Assembly: GCA_040882505.1 (NCBI GenBank)
Contig: JBBEBE010000005.1
Location: 434,001 to 498,000, forward strand
Source of the DNA: JBBEBE01 sp040882505
Lineage (GTDB): Bacteria > Bacteroidota > Rhodothermia > Balneolales > Balneolaceae
Direction of reading: 5' to 3'
DNA length: 64,000 nt
A model generated the notes under the pieces. It was given only the letters and a program-made list of their open reading frames with translations. It had not been told where the DNA came from and ran no database searches. A program made the translations under genes and the position numbers. Positions 42,105-51,805 of this stretch are shown here, piece after piece (position 1 is the stretch's first letter; each line of letters begins with the position of its first letter).

Positions 42105-43064
42105 TCAGTTTGCGGATGTACCGCTCGGCAGGCGGTCGATGACATCCAGTGCCGGTTGCGGATTGCCCATGACATAGAAGTGAATTCCGGGTACGCCAAA
42201 GTCGAGCAATTCGTTGCACTGTTGCACACACCACTCGATCCCAATCTCTTTGACCCGATCCGGGTTGGCGGCAAGATCTTTGACAAAGGGTTCCGGCAGA
42301 TTCAAATGAAAGAATCTCGGAAGGTTGGTGATGTGGTTTTCGTGGGTGAGAACCTTGATTCCGGGGATGATGGGAACCCGGATTCCAGCATCGCGACACT
42401 TCTCTACAAAAGAAAAGTATGCACGATTGTCAAAGAACATCTGACTCGCAATGTAGTCGGCTCCCGCATCTACCTTCTCTTTGAGTCGGGCGATGTCCCA
42501 ATCGATGTTGGGTGCCTCGAAATGTTTTTCCGGATACCCGGCCACTCCCACGGAGAAGTGGGTCGGATCTGCATTTGCAATCTCTTCAAGGTAGGTTCCA
42601 TGGTTCATGTTCTGAATTTGGCGAACCAGGTCAATCGCATACTTGTTGACGGTTCCGTTGAGCTGTTGGCTCATCGATTCGGATGCGTCTCCACGAATGG
42701 CAAACACATTGTCGATTCCCAAAAAATTGAGTTCGATCAGGGCATCTTCGCTCTCCTCCTTGCTGAACCCTTCGCAAATCAGATGCGGAACGGGGTCGAC
42801 GTCGAAACGGTGAAGAATGGCGGCGCAAAGCCCGATGGTTCCTGGTCGTTTTCGCCGGATGAAGCGTTTGAGCGTGCCGTCGGGCTGCTCTTCGACATAC
42901 GATTCGGCAGCATGGTACGTCACGTCGATGAAAGGCGGACGGACACTCATGAGTTTCTCGATCGAATCAAACACCGATTTGACCGATCCACCCCGTTTGG
43001 GCGGGATGATCTCGAAAGAGATCAGGGGGTCACTGGCTCGTTCGTAGTGTTCAATGACTTTCAT
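42105..43064 (-). CDS. metF: 5,10-methylenetetrahydrofolate reductase
   Basis: MetF reduces methylene-THF to 5-methyl-THF with flavin, supplying methyl groups to methionine synthase. The TIM-barrel protein shows SFEIIPPKRGG, VTYHAAES in place of the usual VTxGAGG, ALIELNFLGIDNVFAIRGDA, the substrate loop VGVAGYPEKH and the flavin/folate region ADYIASQMFFDN, then PGIKVLT. From the Met at 43064 it has 319 residues, with no eukaryote-like regulatory domain. The 91-nt spacer to the divergent metH must hold both promoters. FolB/FolK elsewhere in the window feed the same folate pool. Confidence 0.93.
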   Translation of the reverse strand: MKVIEHYERASDPLISFEIIPPKRGGSVKSVFDSIEKLMSVRPPFIDVTYHAAESYVEEQPDGTLKRFIRRKRPGTIGLCAAILHRFDVDPVPHLICEGFSKEESEDALIELNFLGIDNVFAIRGDASESMSQQLNGTVNKYAIDLVRQIQNMNHGTYLEEIANADPTHFSVGVAGYPEKHFEAPNIDWDIARLKEKVDAGADYIASQMFFDNRAYFSFVEKCRDAGIRVPIIPGIKVLTHENHITNLPRFFHLNLPEPFVKDLAANPDRVKEIGIEWCVQQCNELLDFGVPGIHFYVMGNPQPALDVIDRLPSGTSAN

Positions 43065-43103
43065 GCTGCTAATTCTGTCTGTTAAATCGTACCTTGGGCC
43101 GTC

Positions 43104-43132
43104 TTGACGACTTCTACAGCCGTACATAATAA
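43104..43132 (+). promoter_or_regulatory. Candidate metH promoter
   Basis: TTGACG (43104-43109), a 17-nt spacer and TAATAA (43127-43132) lie 23 nt before the metH ATG. This looks like a classical sigma-70 promoter; no SAM or B12 riboswitch fits in the short metF-metH spacer. Confidence 0.45.
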
Positions 43133-43155
43133 GCTCAATTGGAACAAATCGAAAG

Positions 43156-46100
43156 ATGAAACTCTCTCACCCCATTATCGAGCATCTGAAGAAACGAATC
43201 CTTGTCCTGGATGGAGCTATGGGAACCATGATCCAGGAACGTCGTTTGGAAGACGTGGATTTTCGAGGAGACAGATTCCGGGATCTGGATCAAGAGCTGA
43301 AGGGGAACAATGATCTTCTTTGCCTGACCAAGCCGGACGTGATTCGCAGTATTCATGACGAGTTTCTGTTGGCTGGATCGGATCTGATCGAAACCAATAC
43401 ATTCAACGCGAATCCGATTTCGCAGGAAGATTATCAGCTGGCCGATATTGCCTATGAGCTGAATGTGGCGGCTGCAACGTTGGCAAGGGAGGCAGCGGAT
43501 GCAGCCTCGAAACAGACACCGGAGAAGCCCCGGTTTGTTGCAGGGGCGGTCGGGCCCACAAACCGCACACTTTCGCTCTCTCCGGATGTGGAAGATCCGG
43601 GTTATCGTGCCATTACGTTTGACCAGCTTGTCGAGGCCTACACGATACAGATCCAGGGATTGCTGGACGGGGGTGTGGATCTGCTGTTGGTGGAAACCAT
43701 TTTTGATACACTCAACGCCAAGGCTGCCATCTATGCGATCCATCAGCTGGCTCGATCGCGTGGCAAGAAGGTTCCGATCATGATTTCCGGGACCATTGTC
43801 GATCAGAGCGGGCGAACACTTTCGGGGCAGACCAACGAGGCGTTCTGGATCTCGATGAGTCATGCCAATCCCCTGTTGAGTATCGGGCTCAACTGCTCTC
43901 TGGGATCGGATCAGATGCGTCCGTACATCAGCGAACTTTCGGAGCTGGCCAGCTGCTTTACCAGTCTCTATCCCAATGCGGGCCTCCCTGACGATATGGG
44001 AGAATATAACGAGACACCCGATTTCATGGCCGCACAGCTCGGTGAGTATGCGTCGGAGGGAATGGTCAATATTGTGGGTGGCTGTTGCGGGACAACTCCG
44101 GATCACATCGCGGCGATGGCCGAGGAGGCGAAACGGCACAAACCACGTACTCCGGCCCAACCGAAACCGTGGTTGCGACTGAGTGGCCTGGAGCCGTTGG
44201 TGGTTCGACCCGAAACCAACTTTGTCAATATCGGGGAGCGGACCAATGTGACCGGATCGAGTGTTTTCCGGGACTTGATCAAGGAGGAGGACTACGAAAA
44301 GGCGTTGTCGGTGGCCAGGCAGCAGGTCGAGAACGGAGCTCAACTGGTCGACGTAAACATGGATGAGGGAATGCTCGAGTCGGAGGAGGTGATGGTTACA
44401 TTCCTGCGATTGATGGCTTCAGAGCCGGACATCTCCCGGGTTCCCGTGGTGATCGACTCCTCCCGGTGGAGTGTTCTGGAAGCCGGCTTGAAGAATATTC
44501 AAGGAAAAGGGGTGGTCAATTCGATCAGCTTGAAGGAGGGGGAGAAGACCTTTCGCAAACAAGCCGAGACGATTCTTGATTTCGGTGCTGCGGTGATGGT
44601 CATGGCGTTTGACGAGAAGGGTCAGGCAGATACCCTGGAGCGGCGAAAAGAGATCTGTTCCCGGGCCTATCGAATTCTGGTAGAGGAGGTTGGTTTTGCA
44701 CCTCAGGATATCATTTTTGATCCCAATATCCTCACAGTGGCGACCGGCATGGAGGAGCACAACAACTATGCGGTCGAATTTATCGAGGCGACTCGCTGGA
44801 TCAAGGAGAATCTTCCGAGAACCAGTGTGAGTGGCGGACTCAGCAATATCTCCTTCTCGTTTCGCGGGAACAATCGGGTGCGGGAAGCCATGCATTCGGC
44901 GTTTCTGTATCATGCGATACGAGCGGGCTTGGATATGGCCATCGTCAATGCCGGGCAGTTGGAGGTCTATGAAGAGATCGAGCCGGAATTGTTGGTACGA
45001 ATCGAGGATGTACTTCTGAATCGTCGCGAAGATGCGACGGAACGACTGCTCGAGTTTGCCGAAAAAATTCGGGACGAGCAGCAGGGCACTACGGAGAAGA
45101 AGCGGGACGAGTGGCGCGATTGGCCCGTCGAAAAGCGGATCGAGCATGCGTTGGTCAAGGGAATTGTGGACCATATCGTCGATGACGTCGAAGAGGCCCG
45201 ACAGAATATCGAGGAACCGATCGAGGTGATTGAAGGGCCGATGATGGCTGGAATGGATGTTGTCGGAGATCTCTTTGGAGCTGGAAAGATGTTTCTTCCA
45301 CAGGTGGTCAAGAGTGCCCGTGTCATGAAAAAAGGGGTGGCGCATTTGATTCCGTATATCGAAGCGGCGAAAAAGAAGAGCGGGTCCTCGAAACCGAAAG
45401 CGAAGATCCTTCTGGCGACCGTAAAGGGGGATGTTCATGATATTGGCAAGAACATTGTGGGTGTGGTGCTTCGGTGCAACAACTACGAAGTGATCGATCT
45501 GGGTGTCATGGTGCCGGCGCAAAAGATCCTCGAGGAGGCAAAAAAGGAGAAGGTCGATGCCGTCGGACTCAGCGGACTGATCACCCCGTCCCTGGACGAG
45601 ATGGTGAATGTGGCCAAAGAGATGGAGCGACAGAAGTTTGATCTGCCGCTGCTTATTGGCGGGGCAACGACCTCGCGTGTTCACACAGCCGTACGAATTG
45701 ATCCGTGTTATCGTGAACCGGTGATTCATGTCCTGGACGCTTCCCGAAGTGTGACGGTGGTGAGCCAACTCCTTTCGGAGTCGGAGAAGCGACAGAGCTT
45801 TATCGACGAGATAAAAGTGGAGTATGAAGAGGCTCGTGAGCGACACGCCAGTCGCAAGTCACGCAAAAAGATGTTGTCGCTGGAAGAGGCGCGCGCGAAT
45901 GCTACAGAGATTGACTGGTCGTCTGCCCCGATTGCCCGGCCGAACCGGATGGGAATCACGACCTTTCGGGATCTCCCAATCGATGAGCTGAAACCCTACA
46001 TCGATTGGTCTCCGTTCTTTATTTCGTGGGAAATGAAGGGAAAGTATCCAGCCATTCTCGAGGATGAAAAGGCTGGTGAGGAGGCAAGAAAGCTGTTCCG

Positions 46101-46842
46101 GGATGCCAATGAATTGCTGGACCGAATTATCGAAGAGAAACTTTTTATCGCACACGGAGTGGCGGGCCTGTTCCCTGCCAATCAAGAGGGAGATGACATC
46201 ATTGTCTGGGAGGATGAAGGTCGAACGGCCGAAAAAGCGAGACTGCACTCTTTGCGCCAGCAAACGAAGAAGCGTCGGGGGGAGCCGAACAAGGCGCTTT
46301 CGGACTATCTGGCACCGGTAGATTCGGGTCGAACCGATTATATAGGAGGTTTTGCCGTCACGGCCGGTCACGGGGTCATGGAGTTGGCACGGACCTTCAA
46401 AGAGGATCATGACGACTACAATGCGATCATGGCTCAGGCGCTCGGGGATCGATTGGCCGAGGCATTTGCCGAGTATCTGCATGCCAAGGTTCGTCGTGAG
46501 CTCTGGGGGTATGCATCGGATGAGGGACTGGACAACGAAGCGTTGATTCGGGAAGTCTATCGCGGTATTCGTCCGGCTTCCGGATATCCCGCCCAACCGG
46601 ACCATACCGAAAAACGGCTACTCTTCAAGCTGTTGGAGGTTGAAGAGAATACCGGCATCGAATTGACCGAGCAGATGGCGATGACTCCGGCCTCTTCTGT
46701 AAGCGGGCTCTATTTTGCCCACCCCGATTCGCAGTATTTCAATGTGGGAAAAATAGACATGGAGCAGTTAAAGGATTATGCCCGACGAAAAGGGCTGGAT
46801 CTGGATGAGATGGAACGTTGGTTGAGCCCGATCCTTCAGTAA
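43156..46842 (+). CDS. metH: Cobalamin-dependent methionine synthase MetH
   Basis: MetH transfers a methyl group from 5-methyl-THF to homocysteine through bound cobalamin. All four modules are present in 1228 residues: the homocysteine domain (about 1-330) with zinc cysteines C247 (LNCSLGSDQ), C310 and C311 (GGCCGTTPDHI), which keep the E. coli numbering; the folate domain (about 345-620; FVNIGERTNVTGS); the cobalamin domain (about 640-890) with GDVHDIGKN, where H761 is the lower-axial ligand; and the S-adenosylmethionine reactivation domain to the end. It needs imported or synthesised B12, linking it to the riboswitch-controlled btuB in this window. Confidence 0.97.
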   Translation: MKLSHPIIEHLKKRILVLDGAMGTMIQERRLEDVDFRGDRFRDLDQELKGNNDLLCLTKPDVIRSIHDEFLLAGSDLIETNTFNANPISQEDYQLADIAYELNVAAATLAREAADAASKQTPEKPRFVAGAVGPTNRTLSLSPDVEDPGYRAITFDQLVEAYTIQIQGLLDGGVDLLLVETIFDTLNAKAAIYAIHQLARSRGKKVPIMISGTIVDQSGRTLSGQTNEAFWISMSHANPLLSIGLNCSLGSDQMRPYISELSELASCFTSLYPNAGLPDDMGEYNETPDFMAAQLGEYASEGMVNIVGGCCGTTPDHIAAMAEEAKRHKPRTPAQPKPWLRLSGLEPLVVRPETNFVNIGERTNVTGSSVFRDLIKEEDYEKALSVARQQVENGAQLVDVNMDEGMLESEEVMVTFLRLMASEPDISRVPVVIDSSRWSVLEAGLKNIQGKGVVNSISLKEGEKTFRKQAETILDFGAAVMVMAFDEKGQADTLERRKEICSRAYRILVEEVGFAPQDIIFDPNILTVATGMEEHNNYAVEFIEATRWIKENLPRTSVSGGLSNISFSFRGNNRVREAMHSAFLYHAIRAGLDMAIVNAGQLEVYEEIEPELLVRIEDVLLNRREDATERLLEFAEKIRDEQQGTTEKKRDEWRDWPVEKRIEHALVKGIVDHIVDDVEEARQNIEEPIEVIEGPMMAGMDVVGDLFGAGKMFLPQVVKSARVMKKGVAHLIPYIEAAKKKSGSSKPKAKILLATVKGDVHDIGKNIVGVVLRCNNYEVIDLGVMVPAQKILEEAKKEKVDAVGLSGLITPSLDEMVNVAKEMERQKFDLPLLIGGATTSRVHTAVRIDPCYREPVIHVLDASRSVTVVSQLLSESEKRQSFIDEIKVEYEEARERHASRKSRKKMLSLEEARANATEIDWSSAPIARPNRMGITTFRDLPIDELKPYIDWSPFFISWEMKGKYPAILEDEKAGEEARKLFRDANELLDRIIEEKLFIAHGVAGLFPANQEGDDIIVWEDEGRTAEKARLHSLRQQTKKRRGEPNKALSDYLAPVDSGRTDYIGGFAVTAGHGVMELARTFKEDHDDYNAIMAQALGDRLAEAFAEYLHAKVRRELWGYASDEGLDNEALIREVYRGIRPASGYPAQPDHTEKRLLFKLLEVEENTGIELTEQMAMTPASSVSGLYFAHPDSQYFNVGKIDMEQLKDYARRKGLDLDEMERWLSPILQ

Positions 46843-46872
46843 AAGGCCCTCTGATTTTGTAGATTCCCTGAA

Positions 46873-46908
46873 GCCGAGGATCGGCGACCGGCGCAAGAGC
46901 GTGCGCCG
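46873..46908 (+). other. Two adjacent small hairpins between metH and the kinase gene
   Basis: GCCGA-gga-TCGGC (46873-46885) and CGGCGC-8 nt-GCGCCG (46889-46908) lie side by side in the 89-nt spacer. No T-run follows, so they may be mRNA-processing or pausing elements; function unknown. Confidence 0.4.
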
Positions 46909-46931
46909 CTCAAGTCGTTCATGGATGTGAG

Positions 46932-48938
46932 ATGCGTATGCGTTTTCTTCTATATCCTGCACCCACAGAGATGGAGACCTGGTCGATTCGAGGGTGGATC
47001 CGGTTTCGATGCGTGCCGTTCAAATGGTTGTCACGGTTCTGTTTCGGGCTTCTTCTTTTCGGTTTCCCGGCAGAATCCTTGACGGCTCAAACGGGTTTCG
47101 ACTCCGATTCATTTGAACGTCCGGATGTGATGATGGGATTGAGTCCGGTACGAATGGATTCTCTGGATCTTCAAGCACATCTGTACCACCAGGAGAACGA
47201 AATATTACGGGAGAGTCGAACTCTTCAACAGGCCATTCGTTCGGCCTCTCCCCGAGAAGCGGGCCCTCATCTGTTGGATCTCTATATGCGATTGTCGACT
47301 GCTCATCAACGATTGGGGGAGATGGAGATCGCTTTCGAACAGGTCTATCGTGCACTCTCATTGGCAGAAGATTGGGAGTGGTGGGACCGTATTCCGCGTC
47401 TTTTGACACGTATCGGTACGCTATTTCAGGAATTGGGGAATCCCGAGGAAGCCGTCATTCATTTGGAACAAGCCTCAAATCTTGCCCGGGAGCTGGGAAT
47501 TGACCCTGTGCAACAAGAGGCGGATTTGGGATTGGCACGCCTCTTCCGGGAGAGTGGAGATACCCAGGCGGCTCTGGATATCCTGGAAGCATTGAGGGTT
47601 CAAGGGGTTCGGGAGAGTGATCTGGGGCACGTTTGGGCTCTGGAAATGGGGAGGTGGCATCTGCAGTTCGGGGAGTCGCGCCTGGCACGCCGCTGGTTTG
47701 AGGAGAGCTTGCATGGATTCCGTGAAAATGGAGAGCAGATCGGGGAGGCAGAAGTATTGGTCGCATTGGCCGGTCTGGAACAGAGGGAGGGTCGTATTGC
47801 TTCTTCGGGTCGTTGGTTGCATGAAGCACTCAACGGACTGGAAATGGACAGGCATTCCAGACAGATGCTGGAGATTCAAGGGCATCTATACGAACATTAT
47901 CGGGATCTGGGAGAGTATCAACAAGCCCTATCGGCTCTTGAAGCACGCACGGCCATCGGCGAGAGGATCAGCAATCAGGAGTATGAACGGGCTCGAGCCG
48001 AATTTGAAACCCGGTTCGAAGTTCGTCGAAGCCAAGAGCAAAATCGACAGTTGATGGCCGAACAGTCACGTCAGGAGGCGAGGATTTCATTCCAACGCTG
48101 GATCGGGATGGGTGGAGGCTTTCTGTTCCTCTTCTTGGCCACCATCTCATTCTATCTCTATCGTGATCTGAAAGAGCGAATGCGTCTGAATCGGGATCTT
48201 GAAGAGAAGAACCGGGAACTGGATCGACTGGACGGGGTAAAGAACCGTATTCTGGCCATCGTTTCCCACGATCTTCGAGGCCCCCTCCACTCGTTTGACG
48301 GATTTCTCCAGCTCCTGGAGAAGGGAAAAGTTAGCGGCGAACAGCTTGTACAAATGGGAGGCAGCCTTCGCGGCCGGATTCGGGCGAATCAAATGACCAT
48401 GGAGAATCTTCTCGAATGGGCCAAAACACAGATGACAGGCGTGGAGCTCCATCCGAAAGTTGTGGAGGTTCAGCCCATTGTGGAACGAGTCTGGGAGGTC
48501 ATATCAGGCCAGGCAGAAGAGAAGAAGCTTTCACTCCAAATCGAAATGGAGGTGGGCGTTCAATCCTGGAGTGATCCGGATGTGGTCCGTTTGGTTCTTC
48601 GGAATTTGTTGGGCAATGCCATTAAATTTTCTCACCCGAAAGGGGTCATTGTTGTTCGGGGAGAAGAGAAGAGGAATGAGATTCGTATGACGGTCGAAGA
48701 TCGGGGTGTGGGTATTCCCGAAGAGATGCAGGACCGTATTTTAACAGGGGAAGGGGTGACGACAGAGGGTACGGCCAAGGAGAAAGGGAGCGGGCTCGGA
48801 TTGGCTCTTTCCATTTCGTATATCGAGAGCCAGGGGGGAAGGCTCTGGTTTGACAGCACCCCGGGGGAGGGGACCCGGTTCCATTTTACTCTTCCGGCTC
48901 TGTCTCGACGCCCGTTGGATGGGATGGAGGGATCGTGA
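46932..48938 (+). CDS. TPR-containing membrane sensor histidine kinase
   Basis: The 668-residue protein has an N-terminal signal/anchor helix (FCFGLLLFGFPAESLTAQ), a periplasmic region of about six tetratricopeptide-like helical repeats (around 75-350, e.g. LGNPEEAVIHLEQASNLAR), a coiled coil, a second membrane helix (WIGMGGGFLFLFLATISFYLY) and a cytosolic kinase core: H-box IVSHDLRGPL with H446, N-box NLLGNAIKFSHP, and G-boxes DRGVGIPEE and GSGLGLALS. No receiver or DNA-binding domain is attached or adjacent. The start could also be the Met at 46971. The following subtilase gene overlaps its stop by 4 nt. Confidence 0.9.
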   Translation: MRMRFLLYPAPTEMETWSIRGWIRFRCVPFKWLSRFCFGLLLFGFPAESLTAQTGFDSDSFERPDVMMGLSPVRMDSLDLQAHLYHQENEILRESRTLQQAIRSASPREAGPHLLDLYMRLSTAHQRLGEMEIAFEQVYRALSLAEDWEWWDRIPRLLTRIGTLFQELGNPEEAVIHLEQASNLARELGIDPVQQEADLGLARLFRESGDTQAALDILEALRVQGVRESDLGHVWALEMGRWHLQFGESRLARRWFEESLHGFRENGEQIGEAEVLVALAGLEQREGRIASSGRWLHEALNGLEMDRHSRQMLEIQGHLYEHYRDLGEYQQALSALEARTAIGERISNQEYERARAEFETRFEVRRSQEQNRQLMAEQSRQEARISFQRWIGMGGGFLFLFLATISFYLYRDLKERMRLNRDLEEKNRELDRLDGVKNRILAIVSHDLRGPLHSFDGFLQLLEKGKVSGEQLVQMGGSLRGRIRANQMTMENLLEWAKTQMTGVELHPKVVEVQPIVERVWEVISGQAEEKKLSLQIEMEVGVQSWSDPDVVRLVLRNLLGNAIKFSHPKGVIVVRGEEKRNEIRMTVEDRGVGIPEEMQDRILTGEGVTTEGTAKEKGSGLGLALSISYIESQGGRLWFDSTPGEGTRFHFTLPALSRRPLDGMEGS

Positions 48939-51244
48939 AGAGCTGTTTTCGCAGGACGCTGTTCATGATTTTCTGCTTGGCAGTGATACCGGTCTCCGGT
49001 TGGGGACAATCCGCAGAATCGTTTGAAACCGAGTGGATTCGGGATGCCGACGGAGTGATGCGAGAGGCGGTTCGTGGCGAAGTGCTCATACGGTATCGAC
49101 AAGGAGTTGATGACCGACAACGTGAGCGAACCGAGCGATCATTGGGTGTCGAACGAAGCCGGCGGGTGGGAGAAGAGCTCTGGCGTGCGAGTGTCTCTCC
49201 GGATCGAGCAAGAGAGATTGTCGGAACGAGAGTTCGCCATCCAGAAGTAGATCTGGTTCAGCCCAACTATATCTATCGACTTCAAGAGCCTCTGGTGATG
49301 GGGGAGCCGGGCCTGCAAGAAGACGAGTTGAGAGCGGGCCGTTTGCCGGATGACCCTCATTTTTGGCGACAGTGGGGACTCTACAATGAAGGGCAGACCT
49401 ATCGGTCGGGTCGATCAGGGGTTCCGGGCGCCGACAGTCGGGCTCACTTGGCATGGGAAGTGACTCGGGGATCGGGCGAGGTGGTTGTGGCCGTCTTCGA
49501 TACGGGGATCGATTACAATCATCCGGATTTGGCACCGAATATGTTTGTTGACGAACAAGGCCGGCCGGGCGTCGATTGCAGCCCTTCCGGGATGTCTGGA
49601 GGGGGCTGTTCGGATGATCCGATGGATCCGCACGGACACGGGACTCACATTGCCGGGATCATTGGTGCGGTCGGCGACAACGGGATTGGTGTAAGTGGTG
49701 TGAACTGGCAGGTCCGGCTCATGGCCGTCAAGATCTTCAGTGAAGATCCCAACCGTCCGGGGGAGTATATCACATCGGATGCGTCGATTCTTGCGGGGTA
49801 TGATTATGCACTGAGTCGGGGGGCACAGATTTCCAATCACAGCTATGGGGGACCGGCCTCGTCCCCGCCTTGGTTGCAACGGGAGAAGATCCGACAAGCG
49901 GGAGACCTTTATGATCACCTGGTTATTGCCTCGTCGGGGAATGCGGCATCCGGTGAAGAGGGCGAGGAGACGGCGATTTATCCGGCAGCGTATGATTTGT
50001 CGAATGTCATATCGGTGGCTTCGACCAATGCAGAGGATGAGCTCTCCCGTTTTTCACACTATGGGGAGCAGTGGGTGGATTTGGCGGCACCGGGAGAGCA
50101 GATTTACAGCACGTATCCCGGGGAGGCGTACCAATATCTGTCCGGAACATCGATGGCATCCCCGTTTGTGGCTGGGGCAGCTGCGTTGGTACGTTCGGTG
50201 TTCCCCCAATTTAGCCATGAAGAGATCCGGTCTCTTCTGATTGAGGAAGCCGATCAATTGGCGAGCCTGGAGGGTCGGATTGCAGATGGGCGGAGGCTCA
50301 ATATGTTGCGGTCTCTGCCGGCTGGCCGGGTTTGGCTGACACACGGATCTCTGTCGGATCAGGTGGAAGAGGTGGATCTCTGGGTCAATGACCGGTTGGT
50401 CGAGAGCGGGATTGCTTATGCCGAGACAACGGACCGGCTCTATCTGCCGGCCGGTGTAGAGTTGGAACTCTCCATCCGTGCATCTTCGTTGGCTGGATCC
50501 ACGATCGAGTGGCATCGCGAAGATGTGAGGGTCGATCGGGATCGTCGCTATCGGTCGCTTTTCTACGGTACCGATCCCTGGAACCTGCTGATGCAGGAGG
50601 AGACTCGCGGTGACCCGGAGGAGGGTCGCGTATCGGTGCAGATCATTCAGTTGTTGGATTCTTCGGACCCAATGGGGCTTTATGGGATCTACCCGGATGG
50701 CCGTCCTTCGACTATTTTTGCACGAACCCTGGCCAGTGGAGAGGCGAGTGATCCGGTACAGGTTCCGCCGGTTGAAATGGAGCTGGACTTGACGCGGGAA
50801 GATGAACGACTGCATTCGGTTCAGTTGCCATTTTTGGCTCGTGAAGGAGAACGGCTGACGGTCTGGATTACGGATGGAGCGACACCGGTATCCTATCAGG
50901 TACTGTTGAGTAGTACGACAGGTGAAGGTGTTGTGGCCGGAGAGGTGAGGGTTCCACAAGGGGAATTGCGCCATCGAAGCGATGTGCTGGTTCTGGAGAA
51001 CAATTTTCCCAATCCGTTTCGCAGCCAGACAATGATTCAATTCTCACTTCCGGAGTCGGGTCCGGTCCGGGTTGAAGTTGTGGATCTGTTGGGGCGAAGA
51101 GTTCAGCTTTTGGTGGATGAGGAGCTGGTGGCAGGGATTCATCGCATTCCGTTTCTGGCCGATGGAATGGCCAGTGGTATGTATCTGTTCCGAGTTGCGA
51201 CAGAGGAGGCGTCCCGGAGCGGGAAAATGATGCTCATTCGCTAA
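48935..51244 (+). CDS. Secreted S8 (subtilisin-like) protease with type IX secretion sorting domain
   Basis: The 769-residue protein has a signal peptide (cleavage near SGWGQSA), a propeptide-like region (about 35-110, GEVLIRYRQGV), and the subtilase domain with the triad D189 (VAVFDTGIDYNHPDL), H235 (HGHGTHIAG) and S406 (SGTSMASPFVAG). An intermediate beta region follows, and the last about 85 residues form a type A T9SS sorting domain (NNFPNPFRSQTMIQFSLP, VEVVDLLGRRV, MYLFRVAT) ending KMMLIR. It should be exported through the outer membrane and be surface-bound or released. The start is a GTG overlapping the kinase stop (GTGA), so translation is coupled. Confidence 0.94.
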   Translation: MKSCFRRTLFMIFCLAVIPVSGWGQSAESFETEWIRDADGVMREAVRGEVLIRYRQGVDDRQRERTERSLGVERSRRVGEELWRASVSPDRAREIVGTRVRHPEVDLVQPNYIYRLQEPLVMGEPGLQEDELRAGRLPDDPHFWRQWGLYNEGQTYRSGRSGVPGADSRAHLAWEVTRGSGEVVVAVFDTGIDYNHPDLAPNMFVDEQGRPGVDCSPSGMSGGGCSDDPMDPHGHGTHIAGIIGAVGDNGIGVSGVNWQVRLMAVKIFSEDPNRPGEYITSDASILAGYDYALSRGAQISNHSYGGPASSPPWLQREKIRQAGDLYDHLVIASSGNAASGEEGEETAIYPAAYDLSNVISVASTNAEDELSRFSHYGEQWVDLAAPGEQIYSTYPGEAYQYLSGTSMASPFVAGAAALVRSVFPQFSHEEIRSLLIEEADQLASLEGRIADGRRLNMLRSLPAGRVWLTHGSLSDQVEEVDLWVNDRLVESGIAYAETTDRLYLPAGVELELSIRASSLAGSTIEWHREDVRVDRDRRYRSLFYGTDPWNLLMQEETRGDPEEGRVSVQIIQLLDSSDPMGLYGIYPDGRPSTIFARTLASGEASDPVQVPPVEMELDLTREDERLHSVQLPFLAREGERLTVWITDGATPVSYQVLLSSTTGEGVVAGEVRVPQGELRHRSDVLVLENNFPNPFRSQTMIQFSLPESGPVRVEVVDLLGRRVQLLVDEELVAGIHRIPFLADGMASGMYLFRVATEEASRSGKMMLIR

Positions 51245-51289
51245 CGCTGTACGTGCGTAGTTTCAATCATCTTCGAAAAGCAGAAAATA

Positions 51290-51366
<77 letters not shown>

Positions 51367-51436
51367 AATACTCAAGACCCGTATGTTACGACGATTCTCA
51401 AGTTCAATCAAGCTTTTCAAACGAGTTTCGTCTTGC

Positions 51437-51805
51437 TCAGTCGGTTGAAGGCCGTTGCGGATTTCCCTCGCCAGAATCCTGTTCAGAGGGATCTACAACC
51501 CGAAGCTGATTACTTAAGGACGTTTTCAACTCTTCCAAGTCATCTTCCGAAAGCAATTCGTCGATGGACTCTACACCTACTTTCAACGCCAGATTGTAGA
51601 CCATTCGGTAGAACAGCATTTGGTGGGCCATGGAAGACAGTTGCATCAACTGTTCCTGGGGAATTTGAGCACCACTCAGACGGAGTCGATTGATGGTCGG
51701 CTCCAACAAGACTTCCATCTTTTTGGAGAGTTGTTTTTCCAGTTCTCCTGCTTCTTTGTTCTCTTTGCTGGTTACTTCTTTTCCGCTTGGGTCAACAATT
51801 TTCAT
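51437..51805 (-). CDS. Unrecognised 122-residue protein, last gene of the dnaA operon
   Basis: I do not recognise a family. The protein is soluble, starts MKIVDPSGKEVTSKENKE, has a Lys/Glu-rich probable helix (LEKQLSKKMEVLLEPTINRLR), a hydrophobic central helical part (LMQLSSMAHQMLFYRMVYNLAL), then acidic LLSEDDLEELKTSLSNQ and a disordered tail. It has no cysteines. The 4-nt ATGA overlap with the TPR gene upstream shows it is a real, translationally coupled gene. Confidence 0.75.
   Translation of the reverse strand: MKIVDPSGKEVTSKENKEAGELEKQLSKKMEVLLEPTINRLRLSGAQIPQEQLMQLSSMAHQMLFYRMVYNLALKVGVESIDELLSEDDLEELKTSLSNQLRVVDPSEQDSGEGNPQRPSTD

Noticed and set aside
43065..43155. SAM or cobalamin riboswitch between metF and metH
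   Set aside because: The 91-nt spacer is too short and contains none of the conserved aptamer sequences.
43135..45846. Long reverse frames (402 and 475 codons) opposite metH
   Set aside because: They mirror a long conserved gene and have no recognisable motif, signal or spacing; ordinary antisense shadows.
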